In this document: in pieces, positions 17,639 to 26,664 of the stretch | Layout of the letters: every line of letters starts with the position of its first letter | Numbering within the stretch: the first letter of the stretch is position 1 | NCBI RefSeq assembly: GCF_003751445.1 | Contig: NZ_RJUU01000001.1 | Coordinates: 3,601,001-3,665,000 of the forward strand | Direction of reading: 5' to 3' | Length of the DNA: 64,000 bases | Origin: Streptomyces sp. 840.1 | GTDB taxonomy: Bacteria; Actinomycetota; Actinomycetes; Streptomycetales; Streptomycetaceae | The notes under the pieces: generated by a model | What the model was told of the DNA's origin: nothing | Databases searched by the model: none | Seen by the model: only the letters and a program-made list of their open reading frames with translations | Program-made: the position numbers and the translations under genes

Positions 17639-18964
17639 ATGCGTATCACCCGCACCGTCGCCGGCCGAAGCCGCAGAGCCGCGGTTCTGGTCACCACGGG
17701 CCTGACAGCCTCGGCCCTGTTGCTGACCGGCTGCAGCAGCGACTCGGACTCATCGGACGAGAGCTCCGATGCGAACGGGAAGATCACGCTGACCGTCGCC
17801 GACTTCGGGCAGTTCGGCTACAAGGAAGCCGGCCTCTTCGCGAAGTACCACGAGCTGCACCCGAACATCACGGTGAAGGAAGACACCACCGCCGAGGAGA
17901 AGAACTACTACCCGAAGCTGCTCCAGCAGCTGAGCGCGGGCAGCGGACTGGCCGACGTCCAGGGCATCGAGGTCGGCCGGATCAAGGAGATCGTCGACAC
18001 CAAGGCGGACCAGTTCGCCGACCTCAGCAAGTCGATCGACGTCAACGACTGGGTGTCCTGGAAGGAGAAGCAGGCCACCACCAAGGACGGCAAGGTGATC
18101 GGCGCGGGCACCGACATCGGCCCGATGTCGCTCTGCTACAACTCCGAGCTGTTCAAGAAGGCCGGCCTGCCGACCGACCGCAAGGCCGTCGCGGCCAAGT
18201 TCGCCGGGGGCTGGGAGGACTACCTCAAGCTCGGTGAGGAGTACCAGAAGAATGCGCCTGCGGGCACGTACTTCATGGACTCCGCGAGCGCCATGTTCAA
18301 CGCCGTGGTCAGCTCGAACGCCAAGCAGTACTACGACGAGTCGGGCAAGGCGATCTACAAGGACAGCCCCAGCGTCAAGCAGGGTTGGAACCTCGCCGCC
18401 GAGGCCGCGGACAAGAAGCTGACCCAGGGCCTCGCCCAGTTCGGCGACCCGTGGAAGGCCGCGCTGCGCAAGAGCACCATGGCCACCGTGGTCTGCCCTG
18501 CCTGGATGGCCGCCCAGATCTCGGACGCCGCCGGTGAAGGCAACAAGGGCAAGTGGGACATCACCACCGCCCCGGGTGAGACCGCGTCCAACTGGGGCGG
18601 CTCCTTCCTCGGTGTTCCGACGGCCGGCAAGCACGTCAAGGAGGCCGGTGAGCTCGTCAAGTGGCTGACCGCCCCCGAGCAGCAGGCCGCCGTCTTCAAG
18701 GCGACCGGACTCTTCCCGTCCAACAAGGGCGCCTACGACCTGGCCGACGTGAAGACCGGCAAGCTCCCGTACTTCAACGACGCGCCGATCGGTGAGATCT
18801 ACGCGGACGAGGCCAAGTCCATCCCCGAGACCGTTCTCGGCCCGAAGGACGCCGACATCAAGGACGCCATCTCCACCCAGATCAACAACATGGAGCAGCG
18901 CGGCACCAGCCCTGACAAGGCCTGGGACGCAGCGGTCGACAAGGTCGACAAGGTGATCGGCTGA
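17639..18964 (+). CDS. cebE: CebE, cellobiose/cellotriose ABC transporter binding lipoprotein
   Basis: 441 aa extracellular solute-binding protein family 1. A basic N terminus and hydrophobic core lead to lipobox LLTGC with Cys32 as lipidation site, followed by a Ser/Asp-rich linker. The mature part has binding-protein landmarks (GADIGPMS-type GTDIGPMSLCYNSELF, WGGSFLGVP). ATG 17639 is preceded by AAGGAG. A GTG at 17525 with a stronger AGGAGG is in frame and would add 38 residues ahead of the signal peptide. Identification rests on the CebR operator and the gene order with cebF, cebG and bglC. No ATPase gene is present; the shared MsiK encoded elsewhere would energise uptake. Confidence 0.9.
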   Translation: MRITRTVAGRSRRAAVLVTTGLTASALLLTGCSSDSDSSDESSDANGKITLTVADFGQFGYKEAGLFAKYHELHPNITVKEDTTAEEKNYYPKLLQQLSAGSGLADVQGIEVGRIKEIVDTKADQFADLSKSIDVNDWVSWKEKQATTKDGKVIGAGTDIGPMSLCYNSELFKKAGLPTDRKAVAAKFAGGWEDYLKLGEEYQKNAPAGTYFMDSASAMFNAVVSSNAKQYYDESGKAIYKDSPSVKQGWNLAAEAADKKLTQGLAQFGDPWKAALRKSTMATVVCPAWMAAQISDAAGEGNKGKWDITTAPGETASNWGGSFLGVPTAGKHVKEAGELVKWLTAPEQQAAVFKATGLFPSNKGAYDLADVKTGKLPYFNDAPIGEIYADEAKSIPETVLGPKDADIKDAISTQINNMEQRGTSPDKAWDAAVDKVDKVIG

Positions 18965-19042
18965 CGGTCGCGGCGGCGGGCGGCCCCAGGGCCGCCCGCG
19001 CCTGCGTGTCCCCATCCCGCGCCGGGGCGGCCGTCTCCCGGC

Positions 19043-19092
19043 GGGCTTCCGCGGGGCGGCCGGGTAGGTATCCGGCCGCCCCGCGGAAGCCC
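19043..19092 (+). terminator. 21-bp perfect hairpin between cebE and cebF
   Basis: Arms 19043-19063 and 19072-19092 are exact inverted repeats (left arm begins GGGCTTCCGCGGGGCGG) around an 8-base loop. A structure this strong after a binding-protein gene would stabilise the cebE message and limit read-through into the permease genes, giving the usual excess of binding protein. Confidence 0.75.
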
Positions 19093-19153
19093 ACCGCCGG
19101 ACGCCGCCGCCCGTACCCGGGTAACCAAGCAATCCAGGGAAGGAATCCCGCTC

Positions 19154-20152
19154 GTGGCCACCTCGACTCCCACCCGGGACGCATACGTGCCGCCACCGCG
19201 CGGCTCCCAGCAGACGCCGGTGAACGCCCGCCGGCAGATGTGGCGGAGCCGGCTCTGGCGGTTCGACGACAAGGCGTCGCCGTACGCCTACATAGCCCCG
19301 TTCTTCCTCGTCTTCGGCGCCTTCGGGCTCTATCCGCTGATCTACACCGGCTGGATCGCCCTGCACCGGGTGGAGATGACCGGCCTGGACCAGATGGAGT
19401 GGGTCGGCTGGGACAACTTCGACCGGATCCTGCACGACGCGGAGTTCTGGACCGCCGTCACCAACACGTTCGTGATCGGTGTCATATCGACGGTTCCGCA
19501 GCTGCTCGTCGCACTGGGCCTGGCCCACCTGCTGAACTACAAGCTGCGCGCCAGCACCTTCTGGCGGACGGTCATCCTCACCCCGTACGCCACCTCGGTG
19601 GCCTCCGCCGCCCTCGTCTTCGCCCTGGTCTTCCGGGCCGACGGCGGTCTGCTGAACTGGGTGCTGCACTTCGTCGGCCTCGGGCACACGAACTGGGCCA
19701 ACGGCGAGTGGACGTCGAAGATCGCCATCTCGGTCATCGTGATCTGGCGCTGGACCGGCTACAACACCCTGATCTACCTGGCGGCCATGCAGGCCGTGCC
19801 GTCGGATCTGTACGAGGCCGCCTCGCTCGACGGCGCCTCGCGCTGGCAGCAGTTCCGCAAGGTGACCATCCCCTCGCTGCGGCCCACGATCCTGTTCACC
19901 ATCGTCATCTCGACCATCGGTGCCATGCAGTTGTTCGGTGAACCGCTGCTGCTGGAGGGTGGCGCGATCGGCGCGACCGGCGGAACCGAGAATCAGTACG
20001 AGACCCTCAGCGTCTACCTCTACAACTACGGCTGGCACCTCGGGCATCTCGGTCCGGCCGCCGCAGTGGCCTGGGCGATGCTCGCCCTCCTGCTGATCAT
20101 TGCCGCGGTCAACTGGCTCATCGGCCGCTTCGTACGCAAATCCGCGGTCTGA
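19154..20152 (+). CDS. cebF: CebF, cellobiose ABC transporter permease
   Basis: 332 aa, six predicted membrane helices (first about 47-68). The cytoplasmic EAA loop reads EAASLDGASRWQQFRKVTIP, which docks the ATPase. It belongs to the MalF/UgpA type of sugar permeases. GTG start at 19154 preceded by AGGGAAGGAA. It follows cebE after a strong hairpin and precedes cebG by 15 bases, so F and G are coupled. Confidence 0.92.
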   Translation: MATSTPTRDAYVPPPRGSQQTPVNARRQMWRSRLWRFDDKASPYAYIAPFFLVFGAFGLYPLIYTGWIALHRVEMTGLDQMEWVGWDNFDRILHDAEFWTAVTNTFVIGVISTVPQLLVALGLAHLLNYKLRASTFWRTVILTPYATSVASAALVFALVFRADGGLLNWVLHFVGLGHTNWANGEWTSKIAISVIVIWRWTGYNTLIYLAAMQAVPSDLYEAASLDGASRWQQFRKVTIPSLRPTILFTIVISTIGAMQLFGEPLLLEGGAIGATGGTENQYETLSVYLYNYGWHLGHLGPAAAVAWAMLALLLIIAAVNWLIGRFVRKSAV

Positions 20153-20167
20153 CCGGGAGCGAATTCC

Positions 20168-21088
20168 ATGACCATGACCAGCCCCACCCAAGCTCCGGAG
20201 CTCGGCCTCCCGGCACGTACCGCCCACCGCGCCCCGAAGGGCCCGAGCCGCTTCAAACCCGGTGCCGGCAAGCAGCTGCAGGGCGGCCCGTTCGCGTACA
20301 TCGCGCTGGCAGTCGTCGGTATCGGCTCGCTGCTGCCGCTCTACTGGACCCTGGTGGCCGCCTCCCACACCCAGGACGAAGTGCTCGCCAGCACCCCGCC
20401 GTTCCTGCCGGGCGGACGGCTGATGCACAACCTCGACGCCGCCTGGAACCAGGCCCACCTGGGCAAGGCGATCGTCAACAGCTTCGTCGTCTCGTCCTGC
20501 ATCACGGCGGCGACGCTCTTCTTCTGCACCCTGGCCGGCTACGCCTTCGCCAAGATGCGGTTCCGGGGCAGGGGCGGCCTGATGACCGGGGTCATCCTGA
20601 CCCTGACGATCCCGCCGCAGCTCAGCGTCGTCCCGCTGTTCATGATGATGTCCGACCTCGGCTGGGGCGGAAAGCTGGAGTCGGTGATCTTCCCGACCCT
20701 GGTCAGCGCGTTCGGCGTGTTCTTCATGCGGCAGTACCTGAGCGAGGCACTGCCGTACGAGCTCATCGAGGCCGCGAAGATCGACGGCGCGAACAACTTC
20801 CGCATCGTCCTGAGCATCGTGCTCCCGGTGGCCCGCCCCGCGATGATGGTGCTCGGCATGCTCACCTTCGTCCAGGCGTGGAACGACTTCTTCTGGCCCT
20901 ACCTCGCGCTGAACCAGCAGAACCCCACGCTCCAGGTGGCCCTCGGCCAGCTGAGCGCCTCCTACACCCCCGACCAGAGCATCGTGATGGCGGGCGCGCT
21001 GATCAGCACGCTGCCGCTGCTCGTCGTGTTCGTGATCTTCGGGAAGCGGATCGTCGGCGGCATCATGTCCGGCGCCGTCAAGGGCTGA
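20168..21088 (+). CDS. cebG: CebG, cellobiose ABC transporter permease
   Basis: 306 aa MalG-type permease with about six membrane helices. The EAA loop is EAAKIDGANNFRIVLSIVLP, and PPQLSVVPLFMMM plus the C-terminal FGKRIVGGIMSGAVKG are typical of the family. GGAG precedes the ATG. With CebF it forms the transmembrane channel that receives cellobiose or cellotriose from CebE. Confidence 0.92.
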   Translation: MTMTSPTQAPELGLPARTAHRAPKGPSRFKPGAGKQLQGGPFAYIALAVVGIGSLLPLYWTLVAASHTQDEVLASTPPFLPGGRLMHNLDAAWNQAHLGKAIVNSFVVSSCITAATLFFCTLAGYAFAKMRFRGRGGLMTGVILTLTIPPQLSVVPLFMMMSDLGWGGKLESVIFPTLVSAFGVFFMRQYLSEALPYELIEAAKIDGANNFRIVLSIVLPVARPAMMVLGMLTFVQAWNDFFWPYLALNQQNPTLQVALGQLSASYTPDQSIVMAGALISTLPLLVVFVIFGKRIVGGIMSGAVKG

Positions 21089-21250
21089 CACGCCCCGCCG
21101 GCCACGACCCGCCCACCACGTCGCGCGATCACGCTCCGCCGATCACGCCCCGCCGATGACCGCCACCGGAAGACCCGTACGGCCCGCACCCGACCGAGGG
21201 CCGTACGGATTCCGGAGCACCACCCCTTCCCGCCCCTGTCCGTCCACTCC

Positions 21251-21264
21251 TGGGAGCGCTCCCG
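21251..21264. promoter_or_regulatory. CebR operator overlapping the bglC ribosome-binding site
   Basis: TGGGAGCGCTCCCG, one mismatch from the CebR palindrome, ends one base before the bglC ATG. Its GGGAG sits at Shine-Dalgarno distance, so the same bases seem to act as operator and ribosome-binding site. Confidence 0.82.
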
Positions 21265-21265
21265 C

Positions 21266-22726
21266 ATGACTGCTGTACGACCCGACATCGCCCCTAAGCA
21301 GGCGCCCGAGGCGACGAGTTTTCCGACAGGCTTCGTCTGGGGGGCGGCCACCGCCGCCTACCAGGTCGAGGGTGCCGCGGCCGAGGACGGCCGCACCCCC
21401 TCCATCTGGGACACCTTCAGCCGTACGCCGGGCAAGGTCCGCAACGGCGACACCGGAGACATCGCCGCCGACCACTACCACCTGTACCGCGACGACGTGG
21501 CACTGATGAAGCGGCTGGGGCTGAAGGCGTACCGCTTCTCCGTCTCCTGGTCCCGGGTGCAGCCCACCGGGCGCGGCCCCGCCGTCGAACGCGGCCTGGA
21601 CTTCTACCGCAAGCTCGTCGACGAGCTGCTCGAAGCGGGCATCACCCCGGTCGCCACCCTCTACCACTGGGACCTGCCCCAGGAGCTGGAGGACGCCGGC
21701 GGCTGGCCGCAGCGGGTGACCGCCGACCGCTTCGCGGACTACGCCGCGATCATGGCGGGCGCCCTCGGCGACCGCGTGGGGACGTGGACCACCTTCAACG
21801 AGCCCTGGTGCTCGGCCTTCCTCGGCTACGGCTCCGGAGTGCACGCTCCCGGCCGCACCGAGCCCGCCTCCGCCCTGCGGGCGGCCCATCACCTCAACCT
21901 CGCCCATGGCCGGGCGATCGAGGTCCTGCGCGGCCAACTCCCCGCTGCCGTGCAGACCTCGGTCACCCTCAACCTCCACCAGGTCCGCCCGCTCACCGCG
22001 AGCGCGGCGGACGCCGACGCCGCCCGCCGGATCGACGCGGTGGGCAACCGGATCTTCACCGGTCCGATGCTGCGCGGCGAGTACCCCGAGGACCTGATCG
22101 CGGACACCCGGCACCTGGTCGACTGGTCGACGCTGGTCCAGGACGGCGACCTGGCCGCCATCTCCCGCCCGGTCGACGTGCTCGGCGTCAACTACTACAC
22201 GCCGACGCTCGTCTCCACGCCCGCCGAGGGCGCCGGCGACACCCGCAACGACGGCCACGGCGCCAGCGACCACTCCCCGTGGCCCGGCTCCGAGCACGTC
22301 GCCTTCCACCTGGCCGAGGGGAAGGAGCGCACCGCGATGAACTGGTCGATCGACCCCAACGGGCTCTACAGCCTCCTCATGGACGTCACCCGCGACCACC
22401 CGGGGCTGCCCCTGATGGTCACCGAGAACGGCGCCGCCTTCGACGACTACGTCTCGCCCGAGGGCCGGGTGGAGGACCCCGAGCGGATCGCTTACCTGCA
22501 CGGCCACCTCGACGCGGTCCAGCGGGCGGTGGCCGACGGAGCGGACGTCCGCGGCTACTTCCTCTGGTCGCTGATGGACAACTTCGAGTGGGCGTACGGC
22601 TATTCGAAGCGCTTCGGCGCCGTGTACGTCGACTACGCCTCCCAGCGCCGCATCCCCAAGTCCAGCGCCCACTGGTACGCCGACGTGATCCGCCGGCACG
22701 CCCTGCCGCCGACCGGCCCCTCCTGA
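21266..22726 (+). CDS. bglC: BglC, intracellular GH1 beta-glucosidase
   Basis: 486 aa, no signal peptide. Glycoside hydrolase family 1 motifs are complete: [28 protein letters not shown] with acid/base Glu179, VTENGA with nucleophile Glu387, and [16 protein letters not shown] for the glycone site. It would split imported cellobiose or cello-oligosaccharides into glucose. The operator just before the ATG places it under CebR; the 177-bp gap after cebG shows no strong terminator. Confidence 0.93.
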   Translation: MTAVRPDIAPKQAPEATSFPTGFVWGAATAAYQVEGAAAEDGRTPSIWDTFSRTPGKVRNGDTGDIAADHYHLYRDDVALMKRLGLKAYRFSVSWSRVQPTGRGPAVERGLDFYRKLVDELLEAGITPVATLYHWDLPQELEDAGGWPQRVTADRFADYAAIMAGALGDRVGTWTTFNEPWCSAFLGYGSGVHAPGRTEPASALRAAHHLNLAHGRAIEVLRGQLPAAVQTSVTLNLHQVRPLTASAADADAARRIDAVGNRIFTGPMLRGEYPEDLIADTRHLVDWSTLVQDGDLAAISRPVDVLGVNYYTPTLVSTPAEGAGDTRNDGHGASDHSPWPGSEHVAFHLAEGKERTAMNWSIDPNGLYSLLMDVTRDHPGLPLMVTENGAAFDDYVSPEGRVEDPERIAYLHGHLDAVQRAVADGADVRGYFLWSLMDNFEWAYGYSKRFGAVYVDYASQRRIPKSSAHWYADVIRRHALPPTGPS

Positions 22727-22793
22727 CGTCGATCAGGTCAACCGCCGCTGAATGAGCGGAGGCTGACCGCTCCTGCCCGATCATGAGCCACCC

Positions 22794-22822
22794 CGGAGAC
22801 CCGGCCCCGCGCCGGGTCTCCG
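22794..22822 (+). terminator. Terminator after bglC
   Basis: A 12-bp perfect stem (CGGAGACCCGGC with its complement) and 5-base loop, 70 bases downstream of the bglC stop. It separates the transport/hydrolase genes from cebR. Confidence 0.75.
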
Positions 22823-22892
22823 CCGTGTCCGGGGGCGGGCTGCGCCCGTCCCCACCCCGGCCCGTCTGAGCCGCTTGACCACGCGCGTAGAG

Positions 22893-22906
22893 TGGGAGCG
22901 CTCCCA
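22893..22906. promoter_or_regulatory. CebR operator upstream of cebR
   Basis: A second perfect TGGGAGCGCTCCCA, 114 bases before the cebR start and 13 bases after a TTGACC that could be a -35. It implies that CebR represses its own gene. Confidence 0.85.
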
Positions 22907-23019
22907 TGAATGGGGGCGGGGGAGCGGCCGACCGGTCCCGTCGAGTGTCAAGAGAGCCAACACCAGGACTTGGTTTGGTTATCCGACTGTGAGAAATTGA
23001 CCGCGAACGGGAGGCAGCC

Positions 23020-24051
23020 ATGACGGCAGCGCGAGTACGTAGCGGGGGGCGGCCCACGCTGGAGGAAGTCGCGGCACGGGCGGGAGTGGGCCGGGGCACG
23101 GCCTCACGCGTCATCAACGGCTCACCGCGGGTCAGCGCGCACACCCGGGAGGCGGTGGAGGCGGCCGTCGCCGAGCTGGGCTACGTGCCCAACCGCGCCG
23201 CCCGCGCCCTGGCCGGCAACCGCACGGACGCCATCGCCCTGGTGGTGCCGGAGTCGGAGAGCCGCTTCTTCGCGGAGCCCTACTTCTCCGACATCGTCCG
23301 AGGGGTCGGCGCCGCCCTGGCCGACACCGAGATGCAGCTGCTGCTCACCCTCGTCGGCAGCGACCGCGAACGCCGCAGGCTGGCCCAGTACCTGACCGCG
23401 CACCGCGTGGACGGCGTGCTCCTGGTCTCCGTGCACGCCGACGACCCGCTGCCCGACCTGCTGGAGCAGCTGGGCATGCCGGCCGTGATGAACGGCCGCA
23501 GGTCGGCCGCCGAGCCGCTGCCCTCGGTGGACTCCGACAACTTCGAGGGCGCCCGGGGCGCCGTCGAGCACCTCGCCTCACGGGGCCGCCGCGCCATCGC
23601 CACGATCACCGGACGCCTCGACGTGTACGCCTCCCAGCGACGCCTGGACGGCTACCGCAAGGCCGTGGCCGACGCGGGCCTGGAGCCCGACGAACAGCTG
23701 ATCGCCCCGGCCGACTTCTCCGAGGAGGGCGGCGTCCGGGCCATGCGCGAGCTGCTCGCCCGCCGCCCGGACGTGGACGCGGTCTTCGCCGCGTCCGACC
23801 TGATGGCCGCGGGCGCCCGCCAGGTGCTCCGTGAGGCCGGCCGGCGCATCCCGGACGACGTGGCCCTCATCGGCTTCGACGACTCGGCCGTGGCCCGCCA
23901 CATGGACCCGGCCCTGACGAGCGTGCGCCAGCCGATCGAGGAGATGGGCCGCACGATGACCCGGGTGCTCCTCGACCTGATCGCGGGCGAGAGCGACGAG
24001 CGGCCGCAGATCGTGCTCCCGACGGAACTGGTGGTCCGGGACTCGTCGTGA
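23020..24051 (+). CDS. cebR: CebR, LacI-family repressor of cellobiose uptake
   Basis: 343 aa. LacI helix-turn-helix at the N terminus (TLEEVAARAGVGRGTASRVING) with hinge sequence YVPNRAARALAG, then a periplasmic-binding-protein-like sensor (HRVDGVLLVSVHAD, GFDDSAVARHMDPALTSVRQP). Three matching operators lie at cebE, bglC and its own promoter. GGGAGG precedes the ATG. In the S. reticuli arrangement I recall, cebR is divergent from cebE; here it is downstream of bglC in the same direction. Confidence 0.92.
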   Translation: MTAARVRSGGRPTLEEVAARAGVGRGTASRVINGSPRVSAHTREAVEAAVAELGYVPNRAARALAGNRTDAIALVVPESESRFFAEPYFSDIVRGVGAALADTEMQLLLTLVGSDRERRRLAQYLTAHRVDGVLLVSVHADDPLPDLLEQLGMPAVMNGRRSAAEPLPSVDSDNFEGARGAVEHLASRGRRAIATITGRLDVYASQRRLDGYRKAVADAGLEPDEQLIAPADFSEEGGVRAMRELLARRPDVDAVFAASDLMAAGARQVLREAGRRIPDDVALIGFDDSAVARHMDPALTSVRQPIEEMGRTMTRVLLDLIAGESDERPQIVLPTELVVRDSS

Positions 24052-24096
24052 GGCGCCCCCGGTCCCGCAGATCGGGTACGGGCACGGGGCGCCGCC

Positions 24097-25647
24097 TCAC
24101 ACGTCGGCTGCGGGCTCCCCGGCAGGCGTCGGGCCGGGGGCGAGCAACGTGGTGATCTCCTGGGCGAGTTCCGGGCCGAGCTCGCCCCAGCCGTCCTTGT
24201 AGCCGTAGACGCTCGCCAGGCTGCGGGCCTCGTAGTCGCCGTTCATGATCTCGATGTCGCCGGTGGTGATGAGCCCCGGGTGGGCGACGCCGACGGCGCT
24301 GGAGACCTTCAGCAGCTCCTTGCGGAGAGTGCGCAGATAGACCGCGGCCCGACGGGCCTTCGACGGTGCGTCCACGCCGCGCACCAGCCACGGGTCCTGG
24401 GTGGCGATGCCGGTGGGGCACTTGTCGGTGTGGCACTTCTGCGCCTGGATGCAGCCGATGGACAGCATCGCCTCGCGGGCGACGTTGATCATGTCGGCGC
24501 CCAGGGCGAACGCGACGACGGCGTTCTCCGGCAGGCCGAGCTTGCCGGAACCGATGAAGGTGATGTCGTCCGTCAGGCCCCGCTCGGCGAACGTGGCGAA
24601 GACGCGGGAGAAGCCCATACGGAACGGCAGCGACACCGAGTCGGTGAAGATGAGGGGAGCGGCCCCCGTGCCGCCCTCGCCTCCGTCGACGGTCACGAAG
24701 TCGACCCCGCGGTCACCCCGTGCCATCAGGGTGGCCAGCTCCTCCCAGAAGCTCATCTCGCCCACGGCGCTCTTGATCCCGACCGGCAGACCGGTAGCGT
24801 CGGCGAGCAGCTCCACGAAGTCGAGCATCGAGTCGACGTCGTGGAACGCGGTGTGCCGCGAGGGCGAGGCGCAGTCCTTGCCCGCCGGTATGCCGCGGAT
24901 CCCGGCGATCTCGGGCGTCACCTTCGCGCCCGGCAGCAGCCCGCCGAGCCCCGGCTTCGCGCCCTGCGAGAGCTTGATCTCTATCGCCCTGACCGGGGCG
25001 CCCGCGACCACGTCCTTGAGCTTGTCGAGGCTGAAGGTGCCGTCCTCGTTACGGCAGCCGAAGTACGAGGTCCCTATCTGCAGGATGAGGTCACCGCCGT
25101 TGCGGTGGTACGGCGAGAGGCCGCCCTCGCCCGTGTTCTGCATCGCGCCGGCGAGCTGTGCGCCCTTGTTGAGCGCCGTGACGGCCGCGCCGGACAGCGA
25201 TCCGAAGCTCATCGCCGAGATGTTCACGACGCTCGCGGGCCGGAACGCCTTGGCGCGCCCGCGGGGGCCGCCCAGCACCTTGGCCGAGGGCAGCGGGGCC
25301 TGCGGGTCGTGCAGATCGGGCAGCGCGCGGGCGAACGTGCGCTGCTTCACGTACGCGTGCCCCTGCACGTGCTCGACGTCCATGTCCGTACCGAACCCGA
25401 AGTAGTTGTTCTCCTCCTTCGCGGACGCGTAGATCCAGGTGCGCTGGTCACGGCTGAAGGGGCGCTCCTCCTCGTTGGACGTCACGACGTACTGCCGCAG
25501 CTCCGGCCCGATCGTCTCCAGCAGGTACCGGGCGTGTCCGATCACCGGGAAGTTCCTGAGCAGAGCGTGCTTCTTCTGGACGAGGTCGCGGGCAGCCACC
25601 AGCGCCAATGCTGCTGCGGCGGCCGCACCGATACTCCGGGCGCGCAT
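24097..25647 (-). CDS. Membrane-anchored glutamate synthase-like FMN/Fe-S protein
   Basis: 516 aa. A short hydrophobic N-terminal helix (SIGAAAAAALALVAA) may anchor it. The rest is the FMN-binding TIM barrel of glutamate synthase: ISAMSFGSLSGAAV, VDFVTVDGGEGGTGAAP, FIGSGKLG, and the cysteine cluster C-x5-CH-x3-CPTGIA that binds a 3Fe-4S centre in GOGAT. There is no N-terminal glutaminase domain, so it is not a full glutamate synthase; the electron partner and substrate of this stand-alone family are unknown. ATG at 25647 has GAGAGGAA upstream; the longer frame starts in non-coding DNA. Confidence 0.87.
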   Translation of the reverse strand: MRARSIGAAAAAALALVAARDLVQKKHALLRNFPVIGHARYLLETIGPELRQYVVTSNEEERPFSRDQRTWIYASAKEENNYFGFGTDMDVEHVQGHAYVKQRTFARALPDLHDPQAPLPSAKVLGGPRGRAKAFRPASVVNISAMSFGSLSGAAVTALNKGAQLAGAMQNTGEGGLSPYHRNGGDLILQIGTSYFGCRNEDGTFSLDKLKDVVAGAPVRAIEIKLSQGAKPGLGGLLPGAKVTPEIAGIRGIPAGKDCASPSRHTAFHDVDSMLDFVELLADATGLPVGIKSAVGEMSFWEELATLMARGDRGVDFVTVDGGEGGTGAAPLIFTDSVSLPFRMGFSRVFATFAERGLTDDITFIGSGKLGLPENAVVAFALGADMINVAREAMLSIGCIQAQKCHTDKCPTGIATQDPWLVRGVDAPSKARRAAVYLRTLRKELLKVSSAVGVAHPGLITTGDIEIMNGDYEARSLASVYGYKDGWGELGPELAQEITTLLAPGPTPAGEPAADV

Positions 25648-25808
25648 GAACGTTCCTCTCGTCGACTGCTCGGTACCCGGCTCCGGCGTTGCGCGGCGGG
25701 CGTCGGGGAGTCGCGCGGCGGACACGGCCGGGCAGGCACGGGCGCCCGTCGACGCGACGCCACCCTAGGAGTCCCGCAGAGGCGCGGGCGCGGCAGGGGG
25801 GCATGAGA

Positions 25809-25840
25809 AAGGGCCGATCCGTGAGAACGAATCGGCCCTT
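25809..25840 (-). terminator. Terminator downstream of tRNA-His
   Basis: 10-bp perfect stem (AAGGGCCGAT/ATCGGCCCTT) and 12-base loop directly after the tRNA 3' end, followed on the minus strand by TTCTCAT. It probably also ends any read-through from the other side. Confidence 0.75.
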
Positions 25841-25850
25841 CGTCATTCAG

Positions 25851-25924
25851 GGTGAGTAACGGGACTCGAACCCGCGACATCCTGGACCACAACCAGGTGC
25901 TCTACCGTCTGAGCTATACCCACC
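25851..25924 (-). tRNA. tRNA-His (GTG)
   Basis: Read on the minus strand it folds into a complete cloverleaf: acceptor GTGGGTA paired with TACTCAC, D arm AGCTCAGACGGTAGAGC, anticodon stem CTGG/CCAG with loop TTGTGGT and anticodon GTG, and T arm GCGGGTTCGAGTCCCG. The extra 5' G opposite C73, diagnostic for tRNA-His, is encoded at 25924. CCA is not encoded. Confidence 0.95.
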
Positions 25925-26051
25925 ACGTCCGGTCGTCTTTCCGACCGGCCGAGAAGAAGTGTACAGGGTCTTGGAGGGTGCTCGCGCCCTCATTGTTCTG
26001 CCGTCGGTCACAGCCCTCGGAAGGGCCGTGACCAGCGGCTTTCCACCGAAC

Positions 26052-26654
26052 CTAGACCGAGGGCGACGACACCCGCGCCGCGATCGACTTCGCGCGCTCG
26101 GAGTCCGGTCCCGGCTGCGGTACGAAGACCGCCTCGCGGTAGTAGCGCAGCTCCGTGATGGAGTCGCGGATGTCCGCGAGCGCCCGGTGGTTGCCGTTCT
26201 TCTCGGGGCTGTTGAAATACGCCCTCGGGAACCAGCGGCGGGCCAGTTCCTTGACCGACGAGACATCGACGATGCGGTAGTGGAGGTAACCCTCCAGCGA
26301 CGGCATGTCCCGCAGCAGGAAGCCCCGGTCGGTGCCGACCGTGTTTCCGCAGAGCGGGGCCTTGCCGGGCTCCTTCACGTGCTCGCGCACGTAGGAAAGG
26401 ACCCGCTCCTCGGCGTCGGCCAGGGTGGTACCCCCGGCCAGCTCGTCGAGCAGGCCCGAGGCGGTGTGCATCTGCCGCACCACCTCGGGCATGGTCTCCA
26501 GGGCCGCGTCCGGAGGGCGGATCACGATGTCCACCCCGTCGCCGAGCACGTTCAACTCCGAGTCGGTGACCAGTGCGGCCACCTCGATGAGTGCGTCTTC
26601 CGTCAACGAGAGCCCGGTCATCTCGCAGTCGATCCACACCATGCGGTCGTTCAT
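26052..26654 (-). CDS. orn: Oligoribonuclease
   Basis: 200 aa, the normal length. A DEDDh 3'-5' exonuclease that degrades 2-5 nt RNA fragments and the dinucleotide pGpG from cyclic di-GMP turnover. Motif I is VWIDCEMTGL (Asp9, Glu11); the later part holds KNGNHRALADIRDSI with the catalytic histidine and last aspartate. ATG at 26654 is preceded by AGGGTGGGG. It lies 10 bases after adpA in the same direction, the pair known in Streptomyces (adpA-ornA). Confidence 0.95.
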   Translation of the reverse strand: MNDRMVWIDCEMTGLSLTEDALIEVAALVTDSELNVLGDGVDIVIRPPDAALETMPEVVRQMHTASGLLDELAGGTTLADAEERVLSYVREHVKEPGKAPLCGNTVGTDRGFLLRDMPSLEGYLHYRIVDVSSVKELARRWFPRAYFNSPEKNGNHRALADIRDSITELRYYREAVFVPQPGPDSERAKSIAARVSSPSV

Positions 26655-26664
26655 GCGCCCCACC

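Noticed and set aside
17750..21091. 1113-codon frame on the minus strand
   Set aside because: Antisense to cebE, cebF and cebG, low complexity, no family resemblance.
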